A stretch of DNA of 45,132 bases from a virus. The notes below the pieces were generated by a model, which did not search any database, was not told the DNA's origin, and was given only the letters and a program-made list of their open reading frames with translations. This document shows positions 24,258 through 31,553 of the stretch, one piece after another (position 1 is the stretch's first letter; every line of letters starts with the position of its first letter). The translations under genes were made by a program, and so were the position numbers. The stretch lies in IMG/VR virus record IMGVR_UViG_3300032246_001663, positions 1-45,132 of that record; one strand, given 5' to 3'.

Positions 24258-25047
24258 ATGCTGCGCGCCCTTTCTCAGTTAGCATGTTTTCCGGCAATTC
24301 GCGCGGAGAGTAAATATAAACCGCCCAGCATCGGCAAAAGACTTCCTGCCCGACGTGGGTAATATCGTCATAATATCCCACGTCCCAGGGCGTAACTAAT
24401 CCTTTTTCCTGAGCCCAGTTACCACGCAGCAAATATATCTTCTCGTCGCGCTCTTTATGATCCGGTCGGTAATTGTAGCCCGGCTGTCGCCAGTGTGAGC
24501 GCCATTTAACGGCGATCGCGCCGGACGCCTCGGCAATGATGCGGTTAATGTTCGCCGCCAGTTTGTGCGACTGATCAATATTTACCCGGCGTTCATCAAA
24601 CGTCAATTGTTTCAGTGTTTTGCTGATCTCGGTCTTTGTTTCGCGGCGGTCTATTGCATCAGATCCGCCGGACGGAACGGAAGACGCCCAGCCTTCAAAA
24701 CGCTGCAATGTTTTATCAATCGACGCCGAGCGATTGCGGCGGATCAGCGAAGCCGACACGTCGATGCTTTTACGCAATTCCTCGCGCAATTGTGGCGCGA
24801 CCATGTCGATATTAAAAGACTTCGGCATTTTCGGGTGCGTCCGCTTGATTGCGCCGGGCGTAAGCATGCGCTCGTATTCCGCAGTCAGCGCCGCGCGAAT
24901 CTCTTTGTCTAATTGCGCCAGATTGCCCGCGTCGCCCTCGGCAGCGATCCTCAACTTAGTCAGCCAAGTTTCGATTTGCTGATAACTCTGGTAACCGTTC
25001 CGGGTTATGTCCTGAACCGCTGCCGTCAATGTTTGCTGAAATGTCAT
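24241..25047 (-). CDS. Mu F-like minor head / morphogenesis protein
   Basis: A 268-residue protein encoded right after the portal gene, matching the Mu gpF-like head morphogenesis group: conserved RVNIDQSHKLAANINRIIAE, AVKWRSHWRQPGYNYRPDHK with the HxxR/D motif, and HVGQEVFCRCWAVYIYSP near the end. It interacts with portal and DNA during packaging or ejection. I chose ATG 25047 (MTFQQTLTAAVQD, with GAAG upstream) over a start at 25095. It overlaps the portal gene by 92 bp and the next gene by 17 bp. Confidence 0.75.
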   Translation of the reverse strand: MTFQQTLTAAVQDITRNGYQSYQQIETWLTKLRIAAEGDAGNLAQLDKEIRAALTAEYERMLTPGAIKRTHPKMPKSFNIDMVAPQLREELRKSIDVSASLIRRNRSASIDKTLQRFEGWASSVPSGGSDAIDRRETKTEISKTLKQLTFDERRVNIDQSHKLAANINRIIAEASGAIAVKWRSHWRQPGYNYRPDHKERDEKIYLLRGNWAQEKGLVTPWDVGYYDDITHVGQEVFCRCWAVYIYSPRELPENMLTEKGRAAYADNK

Positions 25048-26404
25048 AATCTTCAATGTCCAATTGATCAATAACGATCTCATGCTTATATACATGTTTC
25101 AGATCGTTCAGGTTGCGGGTCGCATTCACAATCAAAGCTGCGCGGGTCTTCGGATCAACATAAGGCAATACAACCTGCAGAAAGTCCCGAATCGCCTGCG
25201 CGGTCGTTTTGTCCGATTCCTGCCGTTTGCTTTCTGGCTCTTCTCGCAGTGGCTGCCATTCCCACGAAAAACGGTTTTCCCAGTGCTGCAGAAACGCTTC
25301 ATAACTCAGACCGCCGATTGTGTTCGGAAACTCAGATTTTAACTGTGCAAATAGCTCAGGCGTCCACGCTTGGCGCATGCAGATCGGGTCGAGAAACGAA
25401 TACAGCGGCGTCAGCCATTTGCGAATGCGGCCGACGTAACGAAGTATTCTGTCCGCGTCTTCTGTTCCCTCACTCATGCTGCTAGATAACGTGTCGCTGG
25501 TCAGCATGACGGCGGGCATGTCGTCAGTCGCGGCGATGTCTTCTAAGATATTGCGCCGGGAGACCGTCAGCGGACCGTCAAGATTTTGCAGATTGAGCGA
25601 TTCGATGCTGTCGTCGTGGCCGATGCTCAGGACGTTGCCGGAGGCAGCCAGTTTCACGTCAGCCCGCTTTAAACCGAGTGCAGCAGCGGCAGCGGCGACG
25701 GCAGCGGAAACCGCTTGCTTTACTTTAGCCACGATCACACCCGACTTAACCGCGACGACATCATTAGCGATCATGGTTTGCAGATACGATTTCAGCGGAT
25801 ATAACGGGCGCTGAAACACTGAACGGCCGGAATAGCCGAACGCTGCCGGGTTGTACGCCAGATAAACCGGGTCCTCGTTAAACAGTACACAGGTTCGGGT
25901 CGCGTGGTACACCTTGCCCTGCACCGCGACGCCGTCCGGTTTTTGATAAAAGGGGCTGTTTGGATCTTGGTTAAGCAACAGCGAGCCCGACACGTTCAGC
26001 GGATCGACGACATTTATATACAGCCCTTCGCTGCCCATCATTGACTGTGACAGCGGCGCATTACTTGCCACATCCGGGATGCCGACAATAATTCCGGCCG
26101 CGCCGTAAACCCGCGTTTGCGTCCCGGCGGAGTGTATCGCCTCGTCAAGCCGGAGCCGTTCCCAAGTTTTTACAAACGCTTTTTCTAATCGGTCTTCTAT
26201 CGGGCCGCCAGTGCCGAGAAACAAACGCCGGGGCTTGCTCATGGCTTCCGATATCGGGCCGGACGCCAGCCGCAGGCCGAGCGGGTGATACAGGAAAATG
26301 TTTTTGCAGGTCTGATAGTTGAGACTCGTACCGGGTTCAATGTCCGCGCTTAATAGCTCAGACAGTGCAGAAACCTGTGTGCTGTTAAATGATAATTCCG
26401 CCAT
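24956..26404 (-). CDS. Portal protein
   Basis: A 482-residue portal, DUF1073-like. Supporting text: YHPLGLRLASGPISEAMSKP, ETQ-like GTQTRVYGAAGIIVGIP, VVDPLNVSGSLLLNQ, and a C-terminal NATRNLNDLKHVYKHEI. ATG 26404 lies one base after the terminase stop; a longer frame to 26509 would overlap the terminase and is rejected. It follows the terminase and precedes the Mu F-like gene, the standard order. It forms the dodecameric DNA gate of the head. Confidence 0.8.
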   Translation of the reverse strand: MAELSFNSTQVSALSELLSADIEPGTSLNYQTCKNIFLYHPLGLRLASGPISEAMSKPRRLFLGTGGPIEDRLEKAFVKTWERLRLDEAIHSAGTQTRVYGAAGIIVGIPDVASNAPLSQSMMGSEGLYINVVDPLNVSGSLLLNQDPNSPFYQKPDGVAVQGKVYHATRTCVLFNEDPVYLAYNPAAFGYSGRSVFQRPLYPLKSYLQTMIANDVVAVKSGVIVAKVKQAVSAAVAAAAAALGLKRADVKLAASGNVLSIGHDDSIESLNLQNLDGPLTVSRRNILEDIAATDDMPAVMLTSDTLSSSMSEGTEDADRILRYVGRIRKWLTPLYSFLDPICMRQAWTPELFAQLKSEFPNTIGGLSYEAFLQHWENRFSWEWQPLREEPESKRQESDKTTAQAIRDFLQVVLPYVDPKTRAALIVNATRNLNDLKHVYKHEIVIDQLDIEDYDISANIDGSGSGHNPERLPELSANRNLAD

Positions 26405-26405
26405 T

Positions 26406-27704
26406 TTATATGCCGTCCGGGTTAGGGTTAAGGCCGATGCAAACGCCATAAGTGACAGTGTCGTGTACGTCGTCTGCGCGTTTCGGTGCGTCCGGGTCGC
26501 CGAGAACATACGACGTGACCTGCGCGAGCAAGTGGTTTTTAGTTTCCTGTTTAAACGTCGTCACTTTCATATACGCATGATCGGATATTTTAACCTGACC
26601 GTTAGCGACCGGACCCGCTGCTAACATTGTACGACCATCCTTGCCTTTTGCAGTCAGTTTTTCAGGAATCGGCACAACCTTCATTCCGTGCGTTTCGCCA
26701 TGTTGCAGCATCATTGTTCCGCTGCTCTTGTCTTCGATGTATGCGCCAGTGAATCCCATAAGCGCGGAACACCGGGCGGCCAGCACTTCGCCATGAGCCA
26801 GCACACCGGGCAACCATTCAGTAAGCATCGACGCGCGGATCTGGACATAATCCCAATCAAGTATAGTCAGTTTATGTGTTTCGGAATATGGGTCAAGCGC
26901 AAACCATGTGATCGCTGTCCCGTCATGCTCTTTGCCGTCTTTCATTGCCGAATCGATGACGGCGAATATAGAAAATGTGCCGTTTGGGTACGGTACAGGC
27001 TGACCATTCACGAGGAATGCTTCACGCGGCAGAATCGCAGTTCCGCCCCAGTCAATAAACATCGCCTCATATTCCTGCAGCCACACATCCGGAGCAAACT
27101 GAGCTTTCATTTCCGTTAATGCTTCGGCTGACAAGTGCGGGTTCAATCTGGTCGGCAAGTGAAACTCAGTAAAGCCAAACTGTTTATCAGTGCAGATCTG
27201 GTAAAACCAACTCCGGGCGCTTACGCCCTTCGGCGTCCCGGCAAAGTACGCGCTGCCGTGGCGGTCGGTCAATGTCGGCAAGATCGCTTGCTCGTAGATG
27301 TCGCGCAGCCCGTCCCGGACGAGCCCGGCCTCGTCAATAATGACGCGGTCGTAGTTACGCGAGCGCCCGGCGTCCTCGTCTTCCAGGGTCCAGAACTCCA
27401 GCGACCCGCCGCCGATGAGAGTGATCAAGCCATCGTTTTTATTGGCCGTGATCTTTAGCGGGCTAAGGGTGCGTAAGCATTCTTTATATGACGGGCTCAA
27501 TAATTTATATGTCGGCGTGAACCATCCGATTTTTTCGCCCTTAATCGCCCAGTTTTTCGCGGCTTCCTCCAGCAATGTAGTCTTACCAAAGCGACGGCCG
27601 GCCCTGAACACATAGCGTCCGCCGCGTGGGGTCGCTGCAATTTCCCGGTAAATTTGCTGTTGTGCCGAGTGGAATTTCTTTAATTTAACTCTGATCTGGG
27701 TCAT
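26406..27704 (-). CDS. Terminase large subunit
   Basis: A 432-residue packaging motor. Walker A GRRFGKTT (36-43), Walker B VIIDE (121-125), coupling motif SAYFAGTPKG (151-160). The nuclease domain shows AVID (D251), then DKSSG and DDVHDTVTYG, the acidic cluster of RNase H-like terminase nucleases. It belongs to the Terminase_6-like group. It overlaps the small subunit gene by 20 bp and is followed one base later by the portal gene. Headful packaging would fit the circularly permuted assembly, but the type cannot be fixed from sequence. Confidence 0.92.
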   Translation of the reverse strand: MTQIRVKLKKFHSAQQQIYREIAATPRGGRYVFRAGRRFGKTTLLEEAAKNWAIKGEKIGWFTPTYKLLSPSYKECLRTLSPLKITANKNDGLITLIGGGSLEFWTLEDEDAGRSRNYDRVIIDEAGLVRDGLRDIYEQAILPTLTDRHGSAYFAGTPKGVSARSWFYQICTDKQFGFTEFHLPTRLNPHLSAEALTEMKAQFAPDVWLQEYEAMFIDWGGTAILPREAFLVNGQPVPYPNGTFSIFAVIDSAMKDGKEHDGTAITWFALDPYSETHKLTILDWDYVQIRASMLTEWLPGVLAHGEVLAARCSALMGFTGAYIEDKSSGTMMLQHGETHGMKVVPIPEKLTAKGKDGRTMLAAGPVANGQVKISDHAYMKVTTFKQETKNHLLAQVTSYVLGDPDAPKRADDVHDTVTYGVCIGLNPNPDGI

Positions 27705-28242
27705 TTTCGATTACCACGCGCACCGTTAAATCTTTGCCGTTTGAATTGCCCTGTGCCGCCCCTGACGATGTCGGCAGACCATGCGCCAGCCGTTCGCCGT
27801 CATGCGTGATTCGATACGTTTCGGCAATTATTTTTGCTAATTGCGCTTTCTCTTTGCTCTTCTCTTCGATGGCCTCCCAAAGCAACGGGCGCAATTTTTG
27901 CCAGTCTTCCCGGTGCGACTGTATTAAATCGTCTGGCGTTTCCGGAGGCGGCGGCGCGGGCTTGGCTGCGACCACAACACCCGGCGATGGTGCGGCGGTC
28001 GGTGCTGTCTCTTTCAAGTCAATCATCTTCATACGCGCGGGCTTCCCGGTCCGCTCGTATGTCTTAAAAGCTGCAACCTTGTCAATCAGCGTACCGGGCA
28101 ACAAGCGACCGTCTGGAATTGTGCGTAACGCTTCACGCAACTTATTTTCCTTTAATCCGGTTTTTATAATTATCTCGGAAAGCGGCAATTCTAGCGCCCA
28201 CATCCGAAAAACAGCCACACGAGTAAGCTTTCCAATCTTCAT
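27685..28242 (-). CDS. Terminase small subunit-like protein
   Basis: A 185-residue protein, first gene of the late block, overlapping the large terminase. The N-terminal 40 residues form a helix-turn-helix (RVAVFRMWALELPLSEIIIK, GLKENKLREALR). A Pro/Ala linker (PAPPPPETPDD) leads to a coiled-coil oligomerisation helix (REDWQKLRPLLWEAIEEKSK). This HTH plus coiled coil layout fits DNA-recognising small terminases. Ribosome-binding site AAAGG precedes ATG 28242. Confidence 0.7.
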   Translation of the reverse strand: MKIGKLTRVAVFRMWALELPLSEIIIKTGLKENKLREALRTIPDGRLLPGTLIDKVAAFKTYERTGKPARMKMIDLKETAPTAAPSPGVVVAAKPAPPPPETPDDLIQSHREDWQKLRPLLWEAIEEKSKEKAQLAKIIAETYRITHDGERLAHGLPTSSGAAQGNSNGKDLTVRVVIENDPDQS

Positions 28243-28284
28243 AATTATTACGCCTTTGACATTTAAAACGGTTTCTACTGCTAG

Positions 28285-28377
28285 TTACCACGACATTTCC
28301 GATTTATGTCCGAACATGACCGGATGCCCGGACGGTTTTCGTTCGGACATTTCGTTAAGCCATCGACATACCTTCAT
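28285..28377 (-). CDS. Possible 30-residue leader peptide
   Basis: A frame with a strong ribosome-binding site (AAAGGA, five bases before the ATG) encodes MKVCRWLNEMSERKPSGHPV and ten more residues, ending in ...EMSW. It lies 43 bp upstream of the small terminase on the same strand. It runs through three copies of the regulatory motif at 28306, 28324 and 28341, so its sequence may be set by those sites. It could be a leader peptide or chance. Confidence 0.3.
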   Translation of the reverse strand: MKVCRWLNEMSERKPSGHPVMFGHKSEMSW

Positions 28378-28899
28378 TTTTTTCCTTTAAAATCAATAAC
28401 TTACAAAAATCAATGACCGAAGACCGAACAAAACACCAAAATTCAGTTCCAAACTGCCCCCACTTCCATAATTACATAATTCCCGTTAACGCCCCCAGTA
28501 ATTACAGCCAGCCCCGCCGCCGCGCCGGGATGCGGTTCGGACACGCGGAAAAAATGTTAATTTGATAGACGTAAACCATTGATTAATAAGGGTTTTCAGC
28601 AAGTGGTATTACATGCCCGAACCATGCCCGTACACCTTCGTTCGGACATAAATTTACTGCCCGTCGCAAACTTAACATCACTTTTGCCCCTGCTGTAATT
28701 AGTGCGTCTATGGCTTAACGGGTTTTGTCCGGGCATGGCTGGCTTTTTGTCTCATTTCCGCCACGCTCAGAGGGAAACCCGCAAAACCTTGTGATTATTA
28801 CCCCCGAAAACCCTAAAAAATATAAGTCTTATAACGGTTTCAAAAGCCTTATAAATCAATGACTTACACGATTATGCCCGTACGGACACGTTCGGACAC
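28306..28899. repeat. Eleven copies of RTGYCCGNAC (operator or iteron cluster)
   Basis: Plus-orientation copies start at 28306 (ATGTCCGAAC), 28324 (ATGCCCGGAC), 28613 (ATGCCCGAAC), 28624 and 28874 (both ATGCCCGTAC). Inverted copies are 28341-28350, 28535-28544, 28640-28649, 28728-28737, 28880-28889 and 28890-28899 (for example GTTCGGACAT). Three of them form dyads with a 6-7 bp spacer (28324-28350, 28624-28649, 28874-28899). This density in non-coding DNA points to a specific protein binding array; whether for transcription or replication is not visible. Confidence 0.8.
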
Positions 28900-28921
28900 T
28901 ATTAATTTCGTCTTAATACAC

Positions 28922-28950
28922 TTGTTAAGGTTAAAATTTAACCCTATACT
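28922..28950 (+). promoter_or_regulatory. Early promoter P1 with palindromic operator
   Basis: TTGTTA (28922-28927), a 17-bp spacer and TATACT (28945-28950) form a sigma70-type promoter. The spacer contains GGTTAAAATTTAACC (28929-28943), a perfect palindrome around one base and a close relative of the operators at the other early promoters. Transcription would start near 28957, immediately before the folded leader. Confidence 0.75.
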
Positions 28951-28960
28951 GTTCTGCATA

Positions 28961-29021
28961 TCGTACACCAAGCGGAAGGCTGCAAGTGCGGCCAGTTTCG
29001 CCGCTTAAATCAACAGTACGA
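28961..29021 (+). ncRNA. Strongly folded leader RNA (three stacked 6-bp stems)
   Basis: TCGTAC (28961-28966) pairs with GTACGA (29016-29021); AAGCGG (28970-28975) with CCGCTT (29001-29006); GGCTGC (28978-28983) with GCGGCC (28988-28993, one G-U) around an AAGT loop. All three are nested in order and begin a few bases after the predicted start of P1. It may be the 5' part of a leader with regulatory function or a small RNA ending at the structure at 29030-29075. Not a known riboswitch as far as I can tell. Confidence 0.55.
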
Positions 29022-29029
29022 CACAACCA

Positions 29030-29075
29030 GCGCCACGTCATAGGGAAGAAACCTGTCAAAACATGGCGCATTTTT
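29030..29075 (+). terminator. Possible attenuator/terminator in the early leader
   Basis: GCGCCA (29030-29035) and TGGCGC (29064-29069) can pair across a 28-nt loop and are followed by ATTTTTA. The stem is short for the loop size, so it would be a weak or conditional terminator. It lies 24 bp before the first early gene. Confidence 0.35.
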
Positions 29076-29098
29076 AAATAAACAGAAAGGGCGAAAGT

Positions 29099-29509
29099 AT
29101 GAGGCTGTCAAACAACCGTATTCAGATATACATGGCGCTGCGCGTAATGCCGCACATTACCCCGGCGGAGGCATTGCGGATTGTCAGGGAAATACCGTTT
29201 GCAAGATTCGTCATCGATCAGCCGCTTTTTTATGTATCCGCCCGCCCGCTGTCTGACTTATACGGCGTCCCGGCAAAAACTTACGGATCGTACGGGGCGG
29301 CCAGAAATAGCGCGGCAGGTCGCAATCTGCCGAACATGCCTGTACGCACCATCACATTGCATGAGCTATTGCAGCGCGCAAAACCCCCGAAAACTGAACA
29401 GTATCAGGCTTTTGATACTGTTGGCTTTTTGGGCATTTATCGCACTGTTGACGCTGCATATAAAGCCAATCCCGGCATTAATTTCTATATTCAAAAGGTG
29501 ATGTTATGA
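29099..29509 (+). CDS. First early gene, unknown function
   Basis: A 136-residue protein, no recognised domain. It starts MRLSNNRIQIYMALRVMPHI with a helical region ITPAEALRIVREIPFARFV, and ends GIYRTVDAAYKANPGINFYI, a short beta-helix-beta pattern that recurs in weaker form at the ends of the next two proteins. AAAGGG lies seven bases before the ATG. It is the first gene behind P1 and overlaps the next gene by 4 bp, so the three proteins 29099-30404 are made together. First genes of phage early operons often act on the host; that is inference. Confidence 0.65.
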   Translation: MRLSNNRIQIYMALRVMPHITPAEALRIVREIPFARFVIDQPLFYVSARPLSDLYGVPAKTYGSYGAARNSAAGRNLPNMPVRTITLHELLQRAKPPKTEQYQAFDTVGFLGIYRTVDAAYKANPGINFYIQKVML

Positions 29510-30039
29510 AAACAATTCACGAGTTCTATATTCTGGCGTTTCGTTCCGGTTTAAAAGTTCACTATCGCATTGCAATCGACTATCCGAACCCGTCGGACGA
29601 ATTGCGAGCCCACTACACGACAGCGGAAAAGGCGACGGACGCGGTATTTAACGCAATCGGAAACGACAGGCGCTTAATGATACGTAAGCAAATTGACGCT
29701 GACGGGAGCGCCCACTATTGGCGTTTACCGGACGAAAAGCCGATCACAGCGGGTATCGGCGTGGAACCATCGTGTGAGGGCTACCGCGCACCGTGGCGAG
29801 GGTTAGAACCAACCGCCCCCACTGGTAATAAGTCATTCGATGTCTGCCGCATTAGCAGCGAGCGCGGGGAGGCGTTTTGCGTTCTGTTTGATGACGATAC
29901 GGTTTTGCCGCAGCCGTACGCAACTGTACGGGATGCGGAGCAAGCGGCTACGGCGCATTTGGGAACCAGTTACAAGCAATACATGGTTAAACACTGGAAT
30001 TTTCGGAACGGCTTTATGAGTTACATATTCACACCATGA
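29506..30039 (+). CDS. Unknown early protein with two similar halves
   Basis: A 177-residue protein with no recognised family. Two halves look alike: a strand-rich part, then a Thr-containing helix (YTTAEKATDAVFNAIGND versus YATVRDAEQAATAHLGTS), then a Lys-containing strand (LMIRKQIDADGSAHYW versus YMVKHWNFRNGFMSYI). This suggests an internal duplication of a roughly 75-residue unit. It overlaps neighbours on both sides by 4 bp. No membrane segment. Confidence 0.6.
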   Translation: MKTIHEFYILAFRSGLKVHYRIAIDYPNPSDELRAHYTTAEKATDAVFNAIGNDRRLMIRKQIDADGSAHYWRLPDEKPITAGIGVEPSCEGYRAPWRGLEPTAPTGNKSFDVCRISSERGEAFCVLFDDDTVLPQPYATVRDAEQAATAHLGTSYKQYMVKHWNFRNGFMSYIFTP

Positions 30040-30404
30040 AACCCGAACATATCTACTATTTAAAACTGCGGGCGCTCGGCGTCCCGGCAAAACATGCCTG
30101 CCGGATGATGCGCGAGGCGCGTAAAGCGCGCGATTATCGCCGGGTGTGGTTTCCCATTCAGGTGCGGGTTGATTTTGACTCGGTCGGTAATCCGTTGCTG
30201 CCAAAAGTGTACCAACTATTGCGCGGCCATTCCAGCCCTGTAAATTGCATTCATTTGCGGCTAAACGAATTACAGCCGAGCCCGCGCGCTGTTCGCTGGC
30301 TGCCTATCGGCCGGGGTGAAATTCTGGCGCGCCGGACGTTTAAAACGGCAGCCGAGGCATTCCGGCAAACTGACGCGGTCACAGCGAAAAAGGTGATTTT
30401 ATAA
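30036..30404 (+). CDS. Unknown early basic protein
   Basis: A 122-residue protein, rich in Arg and Ala, starting MKPEHIYYLKLRALGVPAKH with a basic helix ACRMMREARKARDYRR. It ends ARRTFKTAAEAFRQTDAVTA, resembling the ends of the two preceding proteins. Positive charge suggests nucleic-acid binding. Last gene of the first early cluster; promoter P2 begins 6 bp after its stop. Confidence 0.6.
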   Translation: MKPEHIYYLKLRALGVPAKHACRMMREARKARDYRRVWFPIQVRVDFDSVGNPLLPKVYQLLRGHSSPVNCIHLRLNELQPSPRAVRWLPIGRGEILARRTFKTAAEAFRQTDAVTAKKVIL

Positions 30405-30410
30405 AATAAT

Positions 30411-30445
30411 TTGACAAGGTTATATTTTTAGGTTAGATTCTAACC
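30411..30445 (+). promoter_or_regulatory. Early promoter P2 with operator over the -10 box
   Basis: TTGACA (30411-30416), 17 bp, TAGATT (30434-30439). The -10 box lies within the perfect palindrome GGTTAGATTCTAACC (30431-30445), and a half-site GGTTA lies exactly 13 bp upstream (30418). Start of transcription near 30446, 26 bp before the next ATG. Confidence 0.85.
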
Positions 30446-30471
30446 TATCAACTCACCAAACGGAACAAATT

Positions 30472-30775
30472 ATGAGCAACTTTCCAAAAATTGACGCAGA
30501 GTTAAACGACTGGGCGAAAAAAACAAACAAACCGCGTGAACAAATTCTACGGCGGCGATGTTGAGGCTTTTAAAAAAGCAACTTTGATCGGGCTGATGGG
30601 TAATCCGAATACTGGTGCGCGCGGCAAACGTTGGGAAAAGAAAGGCAAAGTTCGCTTTTATTTTAATGATCTTGGCGTATGGTTCTGCCCTGAAAAAATG
30701 GACATTTTCCCGATTGAACCGGGCGAAGCTGTTGACCGTGATGCGTTCGACACCGCTATCGCCCGCCGTCTGTAA
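30472..30775 (+). pseudogene. Probably one ~100-residue gene split by a frameshift at an A7 run
   Basis: ATG 30472 behind P2 starts MSNFPKIDAELNDWAKK but stops at 30562-30564. A second frame, open from 30506 and ending at 30775, encodes FYGGDVEAFKKATLIGLMGN and a basic, aromatic C-terminal part (FYFNDLGVWFCPEKMDIFPI). Removing one A from the A7 run at 30517-30523 joins both into a single frame of about 100 residues (DWAKKQTNRVNKFYGGDVEA). Options are a sequencing or assembly error, a real mutation, a programmed shift, or two genes with the second starting at GTG 30536, which has no good ribosome-binding site. Function unknown. Confidence 0.55.
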
Positions 30776-30783
30776 AAAATAAT

Positions 30784-30820
30784 TTGCAACAGGATTAGAT
30801 TTTTAGGTTAGAATCTAACC
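30784..30820 (+). promoter_or_regulatory. Early promoter P3 with operator over the -10 box
   Basis: TTGCAA (30784-30789) with TAGAAT (30809-30814) 19 bp away; GCAACA (30787) would give 17 bp. The -10 lies in the perfect palindrome GGTTAGAATCTAACC (30806-30820). A half-site GATTAGA lies 13 bp upstream (30793). The start of transcription would be about 28 bp before ATG 30849. Confidence 0.8.
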
Positions 30821-30848
30821 TATCAACTTACACAACAGGGGTGACACC

Positions 30849-31109
30849 ATGCAAACAATCGACACTTTGATAGCCGATTTTCAAAATCTGAAAAACAATA
30901 AAATTGTTTTTGAATTTGCCCAAAACGAGGCACGTGAAAAAGTCGCCGCAGAAATCCGCGCGCAGTTTGGCGGCGAAACAACCGCAAAAGCCGTTGCACT
31001 GCTTGAAGCGCGTTATGCAAACATCGCGGCGCGTGTTGCTGAATATACGGATATCGGCATTCTCGGTTGTGTTGCTGTAAAACATAATCTACTGCCAGCA
31101 AATTGCTGA
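30849..31109 (+). CDS. Unknown small helical early protein
   Basis: An 86-residue protein, mostly helical: TLIADFQNLKNNKIVFEFAQ, then ETTAKAVALLEARYANIAAR, ending HNLLPANC. AGGGG precedes the ATG. It is the first gene behind P3 and ahead of the tandem pair at 31156 and 31359. No known family; size and position fit an early host-modifying or regulatory protein, which is speculation. Confidence 0.6.
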   Translation: MQTIDTLIADFQNLKNNKIVFEFAQNEAREKVAAEIRAQFGGETTAKAVALLEARYANIAARVAEYTDIGILGCVAVKHNLLPANC

Positions 31110-31155
31110 TCAAACCAGCCGCCAGCGATGGTGGCGCACTTTCTGGAGCGAAACC

Positions 31156-31362
31156 ATGCACACACAAGTTTCTGAGCAATACCGCAAAACAGGTCAAAGC
31201 CTGTACAAACTGACCGCTGACGGTAGCGCATACCGTCATTGCGCAATCGTGCCAAGCCGCTGCAAAACGCTGGCCGCTGCTGTTGAATGGTACGAAGAGC
31301 AGCAATATCAAAAACTGTCGGCAGATAGCGTCGATCCTGCAATTTTTGGCCGCTTGGCATGA
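31156..31362 (+). CDS. Small early protein, copy A of a tandem paralogous pair
   Basis: A 68-residue protein with YRKTGQSLYKLTADGSAYRH and PSRCKTLAAAVEWYEE. The next gene repeats the pattern with about half of the residues identical over 40 positions. GGAG precedes the ATG. The strand-helix pattern (TG...LT..GS...CA.VP..CKTL.AAV.WYE) suggests a small alpha/beta domain. Function unknown. Confidence 0.6.
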   Translation: MHTQVSEQYRKTGQSLYKLTADGSAYRHCAIVPSRCKTLAAAVEWYEEQQYQKLSADSVDPAIFGRLA

Positions 31363-31553
31363 GTGATTTATCACGCTACCGCCTGACCGGGCAAATTCTG
31401 GCGATCCTGACGGAATCCGGCAGCTATAAGAACTGTGCGACCGTCCCGGCGAAGTGTAAAACGCTGTCGGCGGCCGTGGCTTGGTACGAGCGACCACGAA
31501 CGAAAAATGATCGTTATTACTATGATGTCAAATGCTTGGGGATTAAAACATGA
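31359..31553 (+). CDS. Small early protein, copy B of a tandem paralogous pair
   Basis: A 64-residue protein overlapping copy A by 4 bp. YRLTGQILAILTESGSYKNC and PAKCKTLSAAVAWYER align with copy A without gaps except one residue. The C-terminus differs (RYYYDVKCLGIKT). Both keep two cysteines at matching positions. Overlaps the next gene by 4 bp. Confidence 0.6.
   Translation: MSDLSRYRLTGQILAILTESGSYKNCATVPAKCKTLSAAVAWYERPRTKNDRYYYDVKCLGIKT

Larger units (their letters stand above)
28243..29098. other. Divergent regulatory region between late and early blocks
   Basis: These 856 bp separate the two transcription blocks. They hold eleven copies of a 10-bp motif (28306-28899), an AT-rich stretch around 28800-28880 with TAAGTC/GACTTA inverted repeats, a rightward promoter at 28922-28950, a folded leader at 28961-29021 and a terminator-like structure at 29030-29075. 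A small minus-strand frame lies at 28285-28377. I found no convincing DnaA boxes and no tRNA. A replication origin is possible. Confidence 0.75.

Noticed and set aside
28243-29098. tRNA gene or DnaA boxes in the divergent region
   Set aside because: The folded element at 28961-29021 has no cloverleaf or anticodon loop, and I found no convincing TTATNCACA boxes.
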